From Prochlorococcus sp. AG-363-O06 (GTDB taxonomy: Bacteria > Cyanobacteriota > Cyanobacteriia > PCC-6307 > Cyanobiaceae), in NCBI GenBank assembly GCA_003280085.1, contig QCFY01000008.1:1-61050 (forward strand): 61,050 bases of DNA. The letters are read 5' to 3'. Position numbers and translations under genes: made by a program. Position 1 is the stretch's first letter. The number at the start of each line of letters is the position of its first letter. Positions 48,390 to 57,361 of this stretch are shown piece after piece. The notes beneath the pieces were generated by a model. It was not told the DNA's origin. It searched no databases and saw nothing but the letters and a program-made list of their open reading frames with translations.

Positions 48390-48546
48390 TTCTAATAAAA
48401 TAAGCATCAAACAATATGGAGTAATGAATGAGATTCTTGTAGGAATTGCCAGAAAAGTTTGAATACCCTTAATATGCGAGGAATAAGATAAATTAACAAC
48501 CTTAATATATAATTTTAAAATCGATTAACTCTCTAGCTGATAAGTG

Positions 48547-48738
48547 ATGGGAAACGAGGACAAAAACATACAAGGGGCTTTAAGGTTAGACAAATTAAGC
48601 TTGAAATTACTAACAATAATTGCCAGCACATCTGCTGTTTACGAAATGCTCCTACATGACTTACCAAGAAGTGCCGGCTTCGGAGTCTCCTGGCTAATAT
48701 TTTTTATAGCCGCTAGAAGAATAAATAGAGCATCTTGA
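48547..48738 (+). CDS. Small hypothetical membrane protein
   Basis: A 63 aa protein: MGNEDKNIQGALRLDKLSLK, then two short hydrophobic stretches, LLTIIASTSAVYEMLL and GFGVSWLIFFIAARR. Start ATG at 48547; a GTG three bases earlier is in frame. The sequence just upstream (AACTCTCTAGCTGATAAGT) resembles one before the 49456 gene. Function unknown. Confidence 0.5.
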   Translation: MGNEDKNIQGALRLDKLSLKLLTIIASTSAVYEMLLHDLPRSAGFGVSWLIFFIAARRINRAS

Positions 48739-49455
48739 TTCTAGAGAGTAAGTTAAATCAACTTGACTCCAGCAATACTGGAAAAACATAGGTCTCAATA
48801 CCATTAACCTCAATTAATTGATGGAATCAAGTGGAACGGGAGAATGGAAAGAATTACAAGCGTTGCTCTGCACTGGTTAGGAATAGGGATTAGAAAAAGG
48901 ACGGTACTATAGAATTTCTCTAATTAATTTAGAAATCAAAAATACTTTGGATGAATAGCTTTTAAAAATATACAAATTATGGATAATAGTAAACTTAAGC
49001 CGTAGAACTAAAAACGAATACTCACAGCAAATAACAAAGTAGTAACAGGAATAACTGTAAAAGCATTCTTTAAGCTCGAAATGGCGTATGACCAAAACTG
49101 TTATAGTAATCACGTATATTCATGCACAATAAAAAGCTAAAACACTTCTACTAACTACCTTTTGAAAAGGATTACTTACTAATAGCCTATAAAGCAACGG
49201 GGATTGAAACTTTAATGTCAACAGTTAAAGGCTTGTTCAAAATGAAATTACGGAAATAGATTATAAGCAAAAATACGGTTTCGATGTCATAGATTTTTAA
49301 TGACTGAACTCAGAGTCTAAGAGTACTGTTTTCGCCTATGAACCAATTAGAATAAGAAATATATTATCAAAATTTACTTAATGTTATTAAACTATCTAAC
49401 AAATAAAACTCAAAATAACTCTCCAGCTGATAATAAGTAAAACTTGGTGAATTAG
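48739..49455. other. 717 bp region without a supported gene
   Basis: AT-rich, with only short frames. Fragments that look protein-like are MESSGTGEWKELQALLCTG and MERITSVALHWLGIGIRKR in overlapping frames near 48820-48910, and a stretch VQNEITEIDYKQKYGFDVID near 49234-49300, each cut by stops. These may be remnants of small genes. No tRNA, strong hairpin with T tract or long repeat is seen. Confidence 0.4.
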
Positions 49456-49890
49456 ATGAACAACATTTTCTTTCTATGCCTTGGTTTAATTGTTACATGC
49501 ATGAGCTTCGTTTTTACTATATTCTTTGTTCCAGATCGACTTGAAGCTATAGAAAACTCAACTATTAGCAATCTTCCAATTTTACAAAAGAAGGTGGCCA
49601 AGGGCTACTCTAAGAAGTTCTGTAATGCAATAGGATTTGGCCTTTCAAAAGAGAGCGCCCTTAAATTGGCCATAAAAGAAAATGAAGATCCTAAATTTAA
49701 TTTATCCCTATGGAAAGAAATAGCTGTGTCTGGAGAAAAGAATATTGAGGAAATCAATGGTCTTTTGTTAGCAGATATTGTTTCTAGTCAAATTGCTAAT
49801 GACTGTGGATATCCAATAGGTTTATCTAACGAGAAAGAAATAGATGAATTCAAACAATATTTCATTGAAATCAAATCTGGCTTAGAGTGA
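49456..49890 (+). CDS. Hypothetical protein with N-terminal membrane helix
   Basis: A 144 aa protein: one hydrophobic helix (FFLCLGLIVTCMSFVFTIFF), then a soluble part with KGYSKKFCNAIGFGLSKESA and LKLAIKENEDPKFNLSLW and an acidic C-terminus. The KKxCNAIGxGxSxESALKL pattern looks conserved in picocyanobacteria as far as I recall. It converges on the pentapeptide-repeat gene, 22 bp apart. Function unknown. Confidence 0.65.
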   Translation: MNNIFFLCLGLIVTCMSFVFTIFFVPDRLEAIENSTISNLPILQKKVAKGYSKKFCNAIGFGLSKESALKLAIKENEDPKFNLSLWKEIAVSGEKNIEEINGLLLADIVSSQIANDCGYPIGLSNEKEIDEFKQYFIEIKSGLE

Positions 49891-49912
49891 TTTCCAGACT
49901 ATTTCTAATTAG

Positions 49913-50395
49913 TCAAGGCTCACAGGCCAAAGTCTCTCTAGTATCTCTTAATGTTATTGGGTTAGTCCCGTTAGCTATGAGGCAAAGGTCTTTAATTACA
50001 TCAGAACGCATAGGTACATTAGTGAAATCAGCTCCCGTGATTATTACATCCTCAAACTTTGTATTAAATGCAAATGCATCTTCAAGTACAGCATTAGTAA
50101 GGTCAGTTCCTTTTAAAACAGCTGAATCAAGTGTTGCTTCTCTTAAGTTAGTATTACTTAGATTAGAATCTTCTAACTTAGAACCAAATAAACTAGCAGC
50201 TTGAAGGTTACTACCAGAAAGATTGGCCCCTCTAAAATTAGTAAGGTTAAATGTGACTGCTCTTAGATCTCTGTTAGAGAAATCGACCTCTAACAGAGAT
50301 TGCTTAGAATAGTCAGTCAATGACCAAATAGGCTTGGTAAAGCTAAAGCATATAAGTAAAGAAGCAAAAAAGGCTAATAAAAGGGTCTTACGCAT
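49913..50395 (-). CDS. Exported pentapeptide-repeat protein
   Basis: A 160 aa protein with signal peptide MRKTLLLAFFASLLICFSF and a right-handed beta-helix of pentapeptide repeats A(D/N)LXX from about residue 35 to 125, for example FRGANLSGSNLQAASLFGSK and LREATLDSAVLKGTDLTNAV, capped by a C-terminal helix with a cysteine pair (DLCLIA and LACEP). Likely in the thylakoid lumen or periplasm. The frame is open to 50494, but ATG at 50395 starts the signal peptide and is chosen. Function of such lumenal proteins is unknown. Confidence 0.85.
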   Translation of the reverse strand: MRKTLLLAFFASLLICFSFTKPIWSLTDYSKQSLLEVDFSNRDLRAVTFNLTNFRGANLSGSNLQAASLFGSKLEDSNLSNTNLREATLDSAVLKGTDLTNAVLEDAFAFNTKFEDVIITGADFTNVPMRSDVIKDLCLIANGTNPITLRDTRETLACEP

Positions 50396-50509
50396 CTCTA
50401 AAAATCGCCAGAGTAATTTTGACAATATAAAAGCTTGCAAAGGTTTATAGCATATGCCTTTCTTATAGACAGGTCCATAGCTACAAAAAAACAAGATGAT
50501 ATTGATAAG

Positions 50510-50812
50510 ATGATTCCTGAAACCACAAAGCTACAGCTTCAAGACATACTCTCCAGAATTGCAAAAGATGAAAAAGTAACTCTTGAAGAACGCTTTTTTC
50601 TTAATGACTATGCCGACAAGGATCAAAAGATTGCTTCATGGTTAACTAAAGCAAGAAGAATTCAACAAAGACAAACCTCAGATGATCCTATAGATGCCCT
50701 ACTAGATGGCCTAGACATTGGATCCTCTGAACCTGGAACTTACTTCAGATCTGAAGATGAAGATCTAGGCGAATGGTTTAGTGGTGCGCCAAATTGGCTT
50801 GGAAGAAGCTAG
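50510..50812 (+). CDS. Conserved-looking small acidic hypothetical protein
   Basis: A 100 aa soluble acidic protein: MIPETTKLQLQDILSRIAKD, EKVTLEERFFLNDYADKDQK, ending with GEWFSGAPNWLGRS. Helical N-terminus, disordered acidic C-terminus. The frame is open from a TTG-like start at 50435 overlapping the divergent gene, but the ATG at 50510 is preferred. It precedes the GMC oxidoreductase by 96 bp. No family known to me. Confidence 0.65.
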   Translation: MIPETTKLQLQDILSRIAKDEKVTLEERFFLNDYADKDQKIASWLTKARRIQQRQTSDDPIDALLDGLDIGSSEPGTYFRSEDEDLGEWFSGAPNWLGRS

Positions 50813-50908
50813 TAATAGATTGCTAGCGAATAGATTTATCGTGAATCTAGCCTCACAAAAAAGGTCAGAAGGCTAGAGAATCTCCAAAAATTAATCAACC
50901 AAGAAAAC

Positions 50909-52543
50909 GTGATTAAAAGTACTTTCGAAGCGATAGTCGTAGGTTCTGGAGCAACAGGCGGAGTAGCAGCACTTACTCTTGCTGAAAAAGGTGTAAAGGT
51001 TCTAGTAATTGAAGCGGGTCCGAGTCTAACTTTAGAAAAGGCTATTGGAGGAGAGCCACAAAATACAATCAGGAGAATACAAGGTCTAATTAATGGTGAA
51101 AGGAGAAGACAAGCACAGCATCCTGGCTACTGGAAAGCAAACCCCCTCCTTTTTGCTAATGAAATTGAAAATCCATATACTTTTCCAACTGATAATCCAT
51201 TTTATTGGACGCAAGGTAGGCAAGTTGGGGGACGAAGTCTGACATGGGGAGGAATAACTTTAAGGCTTTCAGAAAATGAATTTACAAGTTACGACAATGA
51301 ATCAATTCAAGCTAATTGGCCAATAAGTTATAAAGACCTTTCAGAACATTATTCAGAAATTGAAAAAAGATTAAGGGTTTATGGTAAATGCGATAATTTA
51401 CAACAACTACCAGATGGTCAATACTTTGACTACTTACCATTCACTAACGGGGAAGAATTATTAGCAAAGAAGGTAATCTCAAAGCTTAATTATCCTGTAA
51501 TTCATTCGAGAGGCTTTGGTCCAAATGATCATAGGAAAAGTAAATGGCCTTCTTCAAGTAGTCCAGGCAGCACTTTATTAATGGCATTAAAAACAGGCAA
51601 TGTTGAGATACTTTCTAATCATATGGTTCAAAGTATTAATATGAATAAAAATTCAGAGACAGCTAAGGGTGTAGTAGTAATAGACCAAGAGAATGGGAAC
51701 ATTATTGAATTAAATAGTAAGTTAATAGTACTATGTGCCTCAACAATCCAATCCATAAGAATACTATTAAATTCTGAAAAGTCTAATAAAGCTGGAGGTT
51801 TTACAGATCCGTCCTCAAGCCTTGGTTGCAATCTTATGGATCATATTTCTACTTGTAGATTTTTTTCAATGCCAAAGTCTAATAACTACCAAAAAGACTT
51901 TGAATTGTCTGGTGCAGGTAGCTTTTTTATTCCTTTTGGTAGTAATTACACTTTTATTGATAAACCAAACTTCTTAGGAGGTTATGGTTTATGGGGAGGT
52001 ATTGATCGTTTTGGTCTTCCCAAATGGTTAAAAAGAGATCCATCCAAATCCCTAGGTTTTCTTATTGGTCATGGAGAGGTAATACCAAATAGAAAAAACA
52101 AAGTTACTCTTTCATCCAAAAAAGACAAATGGAACATCCCAGTTCCTCATATAGAAATAAAATGGAGAGCGAATGAGCACGCGATGGCGATACATATGAA
52201 CAAACGTATTCAAGAGGTAATTCAAGCAGCTAATGGAGAGATAAAACCTTTAAGTGAATTTGTAAAGATGCCATTTTTAGAGCCAATCATCAACAAAGGG
52301 TTGGCACTACAGGAAGTACCTCCACCACCTGGTTATTACATCCACGAAGTTGGGGGAGCCCCTATGGGCAGAAAAGAAACTAATAGCGTTTTAGATCAAT
52401 GGAATCGACTATGGAGATGCTCAAATGTTTTAGTTGTAGATGGGGCATGTTGGCCAACATCTGGTTGGCAAAGCCCCACCCTTACAATGATGGCTATTAC
52501 TAGAAGAGCTTGCCTACAAGCTCTTAAACATCAGGTCGACTGA
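50909..52543 (+). CDS. GMC-family FAD-dependent oxidoreductase
   Basis: A 544 aa GMC (glucose-methanol-choline) oxidoreductase. FAD-binding AIVVGSGATGGVAALTLAEK at residue 8, LVIEAGPS, then the second family stretch WTQGRQVGGRSLTWGGITLR, LIVLCASTIQSIRILLNS, and the C-terminal catalytic/FAD region GGAPMGRKETNSVLD and WPTSGWQSPTLTMMAITRRA. The substrate (sugar, alcohol or choline-like) cannot be told. GTG start at 50909. Downstream, past DUF2811 and CbiX, there is another FAD-linked oxidase in the same orientation. Confidence 0.88.
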   Translation: MIKSTFEAIVVGSGATGGVAALTLAEKGVKVLVIEAGPSLTLEKAIGGEPQNTIRRIQGLINGERRRQAQHPGYWKANPLLFANEIENPYTFPTDNPFYWTQGRQVGGRSLTWGGITLRLSENEFTSYDNESIQANWPISYKDLSEHYSEIEKRLRVYGKCDNLQQLPDGQYFDYLPFTNGEELLAKKVISKLNYPVIHSRGFGPNDHRKSKWPSSSSPGSTLLMALKTGNVEILSNHMVQSINMNKNSETAKGVVVIDQENGNIIELNSKLIVLCASTIQSIRILLNSEKSNKAGGFTDPSSSLGCNLMDHISTCRFFSMPKSNNYQKDFELSGAGSFFIPFGSNYTFIDKPNFLGGYGLWGGIDRFGLPKWLKRDPSKSLGFLIGHGEVIPNRKNKVTLSSKKDKWNIPVPHIEIKWRANEHAMAIHMNKRIQEVIQAANGEIKPLSEFVKMPFLEPIINKGLALQEVPPPPGYYIHEVGGAPMGRKETNSVLDQWNRLWRCSNVLVVDGACWPTSGWQSPTLTMMAITRRACLQALKHQVD

Positions 52544-52805
52544 ATAGGCCATTCAAATACGTCTCTGTAACAGCTCTATCATCGCAACCATTCTGAAATA
52601 GGAAATTAGCCAAAGCCGACTTCATTACCTTGTACTGGTCCCATTTTGGATTGGATCCAATGAAATCTTTCATCCCTTGGTAGAGAACCTCAGGTATCTC
52701 AGTCTCAATGCTTACTGAGATTGGTTCTCCTTGAGAATTCGAAGTGCTCCTAGCAAATCCAGCTTCAGGGTGCAATTCATTATCTTGAACTTGGTGAGCT
52801 TCCAT
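52524..52805 (-). CDS. DUF2811 family protein
   Basis: A 93 aa soluble protein with the DUF2811 core ISVSIETEIPEVLYQGMKDF then IGSNPKWDQYKVMKSALANF and CDDRAVTETYLNGLF. Function unknown; the family is cyanobacterial. The frame extends to an ATG at 52847, but the ATG at 52805 has AAAGGA seven bases before it and is preferred. Its end overlaps the end of the GMC gene by 20 bp (convergent). Confidence 0.82.
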   Translation of the reverse strand: MEAHQVQDNELHPEAGFARSTSNSQGEPISVSIETEIPEVLYQGMKDFIGSNPKWDQYKVMKSALANFLFQNGCDDRAVTETYLNGLFSRPDV

Positions 52806-53182
52806 TAATCCTTTTAAAACTTTTCTGATGACATAAGGAAGCCACATTTATAGGCATCTCGTCAAAGGTCGTTGAGATTGGAAAACAATTGACGAGACGG
52901 AGCAAGACTCACCTATTTGCAAGGGCTCTGTTTGGCATGACAAAGCAACTGGCTTCAAGGAAATAGTTTCTTGGATACTGTCAAGCATCATTGGGTACTA
53001 ATTAAAAAAAACATGGTCTTCCACATTTCATTGGATGTTCTGATTAACGAGGTGGAAAAAAGGACAGAACCTGTGGAAAAAACAAATAAAAACCAATACC
53101 TCCTAAATCATTAGCCATACTTATACCAATAAGTCTAATTAGACTCAACCGAGACAGAGACGGTTGAGTCTCTATTTTCAAC
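52806..53182. other. Intergenic region with two perfect inverted repeats
   Basis: About 375 bp between two minus-strand genes. It holds TCTCGTCAA (52857-52865) with TTGACGAGA (52889-52897), and AGACTCAACCG (53141-53151) with CGGTTGAGTCT (53161-53171), an 11 bp perfect stem with a 9 nt loop followed by CTATTTTC on the plus strand. The second could be a terminator for plus-strand transcription or part of the cbiX 3' end. No ORF is supported. Confidence 0.5.
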
Positions 53183-54262
53183 CTAATTTCTTTCGTTTTC
53201 ATCATCATTCTTCTTAAGAGTCCTAGGTCCTAGGGGATGATCGGAATGAGGGTAAGGGTAATGATGGAAATGGTCGTGATGGGAATGGTTGGCCTGATCC
53301 ACATTAAGGCTGAGGTTTTCTGATTCTTGGCAAAGCCCAGTGCATTCACGATCGCAAAGAGAACAGCTCTCAGTCAAACCCTCTACATGGTGATGATGAC
53401 TTTTCTGAGCCAAGCCAACTTCTGGTTCAAAACCTATGAGGTTTGATCTGTATTTGCACAATGAGCAATTCATAGCAGGGTTTCCATTTATAACCTCAAA
53501 GATTCGCTCCTCAAAAGTATCAATAACAAAAGACTGATCTGATAAGTAGCCAGCATTTAAAAACTCAATATCTGGATATTCTTCTGAAACCTTTTGCGAA
53601 TGATGCTTAATCCTCGATACTAAGACTCCTGAGAACAAAAAATAAGGAAAAACTATTATGCGCTTAAAGCCAAGGCGTACTATGTGCCGAAGACCAGGTT
53701 CTACTAAAGGGAAAGTAACACCTGAGTAAAGAGTTTCGCCCCAACCAAATCCGAATCCCTCAACCAAAACTCGGGTAATCTTGGAAACATTAGAATTTGC
53801 ATCTGGATCTGAGGAACCCCTTCCTATAACAGCAAGTAGGGTGTCTGATAATGAAACTTTAGGTGCCAGTCTAATGGTTTCTTTGATTCTTTCTGATGCT
53901 GCATTAATCATATAATTATTAACACCAAGCTCTCTACCATATTGAATATCTATTTGATTCTCCCTTGAATACTTATTTAATAGAGAAGGGATATCATTCT
54001 TAGCATGGCCTGCTGCAAACAACATTGCTGGTACGGCGATGACTTTATTAACTGAATTAGATTTAAGTTGGTCTAAAGCATTAGTAAGTGTAGGCCTTGC
54101 AAACTCAAGAAAGCCATATTCAAGAGGAATACCCTCGAACCTGGATCTTAGTTTCAGACACAAATGCTCAAATTCCTCTAAAGCAAGGCGATTCCTGCTC
54201 CCATGGCCGCAAACAAGTACGCCCAGTCGATCTTGATGGTTAGAGAGAGAAACAGTACTCAA
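53183..54262 (-). CDS. cbiX: Two-domain CbiX-type sirohydrochlorin chelatase with His/Cys tail
   Basis: A 359 aa tetrapyrrole chelatase: two tandem CbiX units, the first with VLVCGHGSRNRLALEEFEHL (catalytic His at about 20), the second with AVIGRGSSDPDANSN near 146. Depending on the metal it makes siroheme (Fe) or cobalt-sirohydrochlorin for cobamide. Residues 262-343 form an added tail with CSLC (about 266 and 300), C307, C311, HHHH (289-292) and a His-rich run HSHHDHFHHYPYPHSDH (about 326-342), probably a metal store or donor site. This links to the B12-dependent NrdJ in the same window. It is divergent from the FAD-linked oxidase. Confidence 0.9.
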   Translation of the reverse strand: MSTVSLSNHQDRLGVLVCGHGSRNRLALEEFEHLCLKLRSRFEGIPLEYGFLEFARPTLTNALDQLKSNSVNKVIAVPAMLFAAGHAKNDIPSLLNKYSRENQIDIQYGRELGVNNYMINAASERIKETIRLAPKVSLSDTLLAVIGRGSSDPDANSNVSKITRVLVEGFGFGWGETLYSGVTFPLVEPGLRHIVRLGFKRIIVFPYFLFSGVLVSRIKHHSQKVSEEYPDIEFLNAGYLSDQSFVIDTFEERIFEVINGNPAMNCSLCKYRSNLIGFEPEVGLAQKSHHHHVEGLTESCSLCDRECTGLCQESENLSLNVDQANHSHHDHFHHYPYPHSDHPLGPRTLKKNDDENERN

Positions 54263-54431
54263 TGAAAGATATGCATTCTATAGACTTTATCCCTGTAAAG
54301 GGTCAAAATTAGTTTCTGAGTTAGTTAATCTGCAAATAGAATTTCTAAGAAAGGAGGTCATTATCAATAGACATCATAGATTCCAAAATAGCAATGCAAA
54401 TGACTGCTCTATTGCAGGGGTATACGAATCT

Positions 54432-55640
54432 GTGGACGAAAAATTCAAGCAACTTCTTAAGGAAGCAGCAATAAACCCAAAACCATTACTAGTTTGTAGT
54501 GGCGGCACATCTAGCCGATGTGCCGCCGACAACCATTGGACGCTTGACCTAAGAAAAAACTATAAACAAATTGAATATGATCCGACTTCTTATCAGGTTG
54601 AAATAGATGGTGGGGTCACAATGGGAGAGTTGATTGAAGAATTAGCTAAAAACAAGCGTAGCTTTCCTATCGGGCTTTCAAAACAAGTAGGAATTGGCTA
54701 TATTCTTACTGGTGGAATAGGACCAACAAGTAGAAAAATTGGATTAGCTATAGATCAAATATTAGAAATAAATGGTGTTTGGGGGAAAGGAGAAGAATTT
54801 TCTATGAATAAGCCTAAAAGTTTCGAATCAGAAAGAAAACTACAACTATGGAGAGCACTATCTGGAGCAGCAGGTTTTTTGGGAATAATAACAAAATTAA
54901 AACTTAAAACGTACGCAACTGAGCCCTTAATAATTTGGAAAGCTGCTCTAAACAAAAATCAACTTAGTGAGATAATTAAAATGGCTGAAGAATGGCCAAA
55001 TACTGCAAGTTTTCAATGGTATTGGAAAGAAAATATCATTGGCTATTGCTGTTTTTATAGTAACGACAAATTCGCATTAGAGGTGTTAAAGAAGCTAAAT
55101 GAAAGGTTTGCTAAGGAGCTAAATAATATCATCTTAGAAGTTAACGGTATAAATGACCTCCCTACATTTTTTGAATATAATAAAAACACGTCTGTAAGCA
55201 AACAAAACCATAATGAAGTGCTTGGATTATTAGGATCTTCCTGGTCAGAGTCCACAACTCAACTAATGAATATAATTGAAACAATAATGAAGAAACGGCC
55301 TAACAATAATTGCTTTGTTGCAGCACAACAACTTGGAGGAGAAGCAAGCCTTAAAGCCAGAGAGGATTCCTCATTTATACATAGAGCAGCAAGTTGGAAG
55401 CCATGGATTAATGCAAGTTGGCCAAGACAAGATAAGAATAAGAGAGAAGAAAGTATCGAATGGATGTATAAAGCTTGGAGTGAGCTTGAGCCATTTTGCA
55501 AGGGAGTTCATCTTGCTCAAATTCACGACCACTTACCTTCACACCAAAAAGAGCTCAAATTAGCTTTTGGTGACTGGCTAATTGACCTCCAAAAATTGAA
55601 ATCTGACTTGGACCCTCATAACGTATTACCATTTATTTGA
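54432..55640 (+). CDS. FAD-linked oxidase (FAD_binding_4, GlcE-like)
   Basis: A 402 aa protein with the PCMH-type FAD domain: [55 protein letters not shown] and [19 protein letters not shown]; the C-terminal part is the substrate-cap region, ending in [18 protein letters not shown]. Related enzymes oxidise glycolate, D-lactate or sugars. The annotated start is GTG at 54432, but the frame stays open about 80 codons upstream without ATG, GTG or TTG, and the preceding residues (DCSIAGVYES) look like protein; an AAAGGAGG element lies at about 54350. The true N-terminus may be longer. SulP transporter follows 30 bp on. Confidence 0.82.
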   Translation: MDEKFKQLLKEAAINPKPLLVCSGGTSSRCAADNHWTLDLRKNYKQIEYDPTSYQVEIDGGVTMGELIEELAKNKRSFPIGLSKQVGIGYILTGGIGPTSRKIGLAIDQILEINGVWGKGEEFSMNKPKSFESERKLQLWRALSGAAGFLGIITKLKLKTYATEPLIIWKAALNKNQLSEIIKMAEEWPNTASFQWYWKENIIGYCCFYSNDKFALEVLKKLNERFAKELNNIILEVNGINDLPTFFEYNKNTSVSKQNHNEVLGLLGSSWSESTTQLMNIIETIMKKRPNNNCFVAAQQLGGEASLKAREDSSFIHRAASWKPWINASWPRQDKNKREESIEWMYKAWSELEPFCKGVHLAQIHDHLPSHQKELKLAFGDWLIDLQKLKSDLDPHNVLPFI

Positions 55641-55670
55641 AATTCAAACAAATGTCCAAAGCCCAAATCT

Positions 55671-57248
55671 ATGGCTAGCAACTCAAAAGGGGCATACGTC
55701 AACCAGTGGATTGAAAATCCATTCAAAGATGTCCTTTCAGGACTTGTCGTTGCATTTGCAATGATTCCGGAAGCAATTGCATTTTCAGGGATCGCAGGAG
55801 TGGATCCACAAGTAGGCCTATTTGGAGCATTTTGCCTATCAGTAACCATCGCATTTGTGGGTGGGAGATTGGGCATGATTACTTCTTCAACAGGTTCCAC
55901 TGCCTTGCTGATGACAGGACTTGTAGCAAGTGGCAATGCTCAAGGCGAAGGATTAGGCCTTTCATATCTAATGGCAGCTGGTCTGCTGACAGGTCTTTTT
56001 CAAATTCTTTGGGGGTTCATGCGCCTCGGATATCAAATGCGCTTTGTACCACAAGGAGTTCTAAGTGGGTTTGTTAATGCATTGGCATTATTGATTTTGC
56101 AAGCTCAATTACCTCAACTAGGAATCTCATTACACTACGGAGAACATAATGAGATTGAAAGCAATTTAATTCAGTCTCTACCTACCGGAATACAAATACC
56201 TATCGTGTGGCTTTTGGTAGTACTTGGACTAATAATAATATATATTCTTCCAAAGATTACAAGGCTTATACCTTCTCAACTTATAGCCATAGTTATATTA
56301 ACTATAATAAGTATTGGCTTGAAATTAGATATTCCAACAGTTAAAGATTTAGGGCAGTTACCAATTGGATTGCCAACATTAAGTATCCCATTTGGTGATT
56401 TAAGTGAAGGGAAGGTTCCATTCAACTTATCAACATTTAGTTATGTACTTCCAACATCACTTGCGATATCATTAGTTGGACTAATGGAAACATTCCTAAC
56501 TCAAGATATTCTTGATGACATAACTGACACAAACTCTAACAAAAACAAAGAAGCAAGGGGGCAAGGAATTGCTAACTTTGTCTCTTCACTTTTTGGCGGG
56601 ATGCCTGGTTGTGCACTTGTAGGTCAATCAGTAATGAATACAGAGAATGGTGGGACAACACGTTTGTCAACTTTAGCATCTGGATTAAGCCTATTGGGAA
56701 TGATCTTGATTGGTAGAAATTGGTTAGAGCAAATACCAATAGCCGCGCTTGTAGCAGTAATGATAACAATCGCGATAAGTACTGCTGACACAGCGTCTCT
56801 AAAAAATATTTCAAAAATACCTAGAAGTGATACAGCTGTAATGTTAATGACGTTCTCAGTTACGATGCTGACTACACCTCATAATCTAGCCTTGGGTGTA
56901 TTAGCTGGAGTAGCATTAGCTGGAATACTATTTAGCCGAAAGGTTGCAAAAGTAATTCGAGTTAGCATTAGCAATGTAACTAATAATGAGGTAACTTATG
57001 AAGTTATCGGTCAGTTATTCTTTGTAAGTAAAGTATATTTTGTCCAAGGCTTTAATATGCACGACCATCCAAGAAAAATCAAAATAAATATGTCTAAGGC
57101 ACATATTTGGGATCAAAGTGGAGTGGCAGCACTTGATCAAGTGATTAGAAAATTGAAATCTGGAGGTTCTGAAGTAGAAGTAGTAGGCTTGAATAAAGAA
57201 AGTCTTGATTTGTTTGAGAGGATTGGAGGTCAACCAACAATGCATTAA
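55671..57248 (+). CDS. SulP-family anion transporter with STAS domain (BicA/sulfate type)
   Basis: A 525 aa membrane protein with 11-12 helices and a C-terminal STAS domain (from about residue 440, [20 protein letters not shown]). The SulP signature is in [19 protein letters not shown] then [16 protein letters not shown], followed by [13 protein letters not shown] and [19 protein letters not shown]. Cyanobacterial members include the Na+-dependent bicarbonate transporter BicA and sulfate transporters; the substrate cannot be assigned from sequence. ATG at 55671. Confidence 0.88.
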   Translation: MASNSKGAYVNQWIENPFKDVLSGLVVAFAMIPEAIAFSGIAGVDPQVGLFGAFCLSVTIAFVGGRLGMITSSTGSTALLMTGLVASGNAQGEGLGLSYLMAAGLLTGLFQILWGFMRLGYQMRFVPQGVLSGFVNALALLILQAQLPQLGISLHYGEHNEIESNLIQSLPTGIQIPIVWLLVVLGLIIIYILPKITRLIPSQLIAIVILTIISIGLKLDIPTVKDLGQLPIGLPTLSIPFGDLSEGKVPFNLSTFSYVLPTSLAISLVGLMETFLTQDILDDITDTNSNKNKEARGQGIANFVSSLFGGMPGCALVGQSVMNTENGGTTRLSTLASGLSLLGMILIGRNWLEQIPIAALVAVMITIAISTADTASLKNISKIPRSDTAVMLMTFSVTMLTTPHNLALGVLAGVALAGILFSRKVAKVIRVSISNVTNNEVTYEVIGQLFFVSKVYFVQGFNMHDHPRKIKINMSKAHIWDQSGVAALDQVIRKLKSGGSEVEVVGLNKESLDLFERIGGQPTMH

Positions 57249-57361
57249 AATACTTTAGTGATGGGAATGACTCTTATAAAGTTTAATCTTATACTTTACC
57301 AACATTGACTGTACAAATAATAATAGAACCTGAGAAAATTAAAAAGACCTATAATGATTAA

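Noticed and set aside
48186-48410. 74-codon frame opposite the tRNA-Ser gene
   Set aside because: It is the antisense reading of the tRNA and its flanks; tRNA genes commonly give such frames.
49887-50204. 105-codon plus-strand frame over the pentapeptide gene
   Set aside because: Shadow of the repeat pattern; the minus-strand frame has the real signal peptide and repeats.
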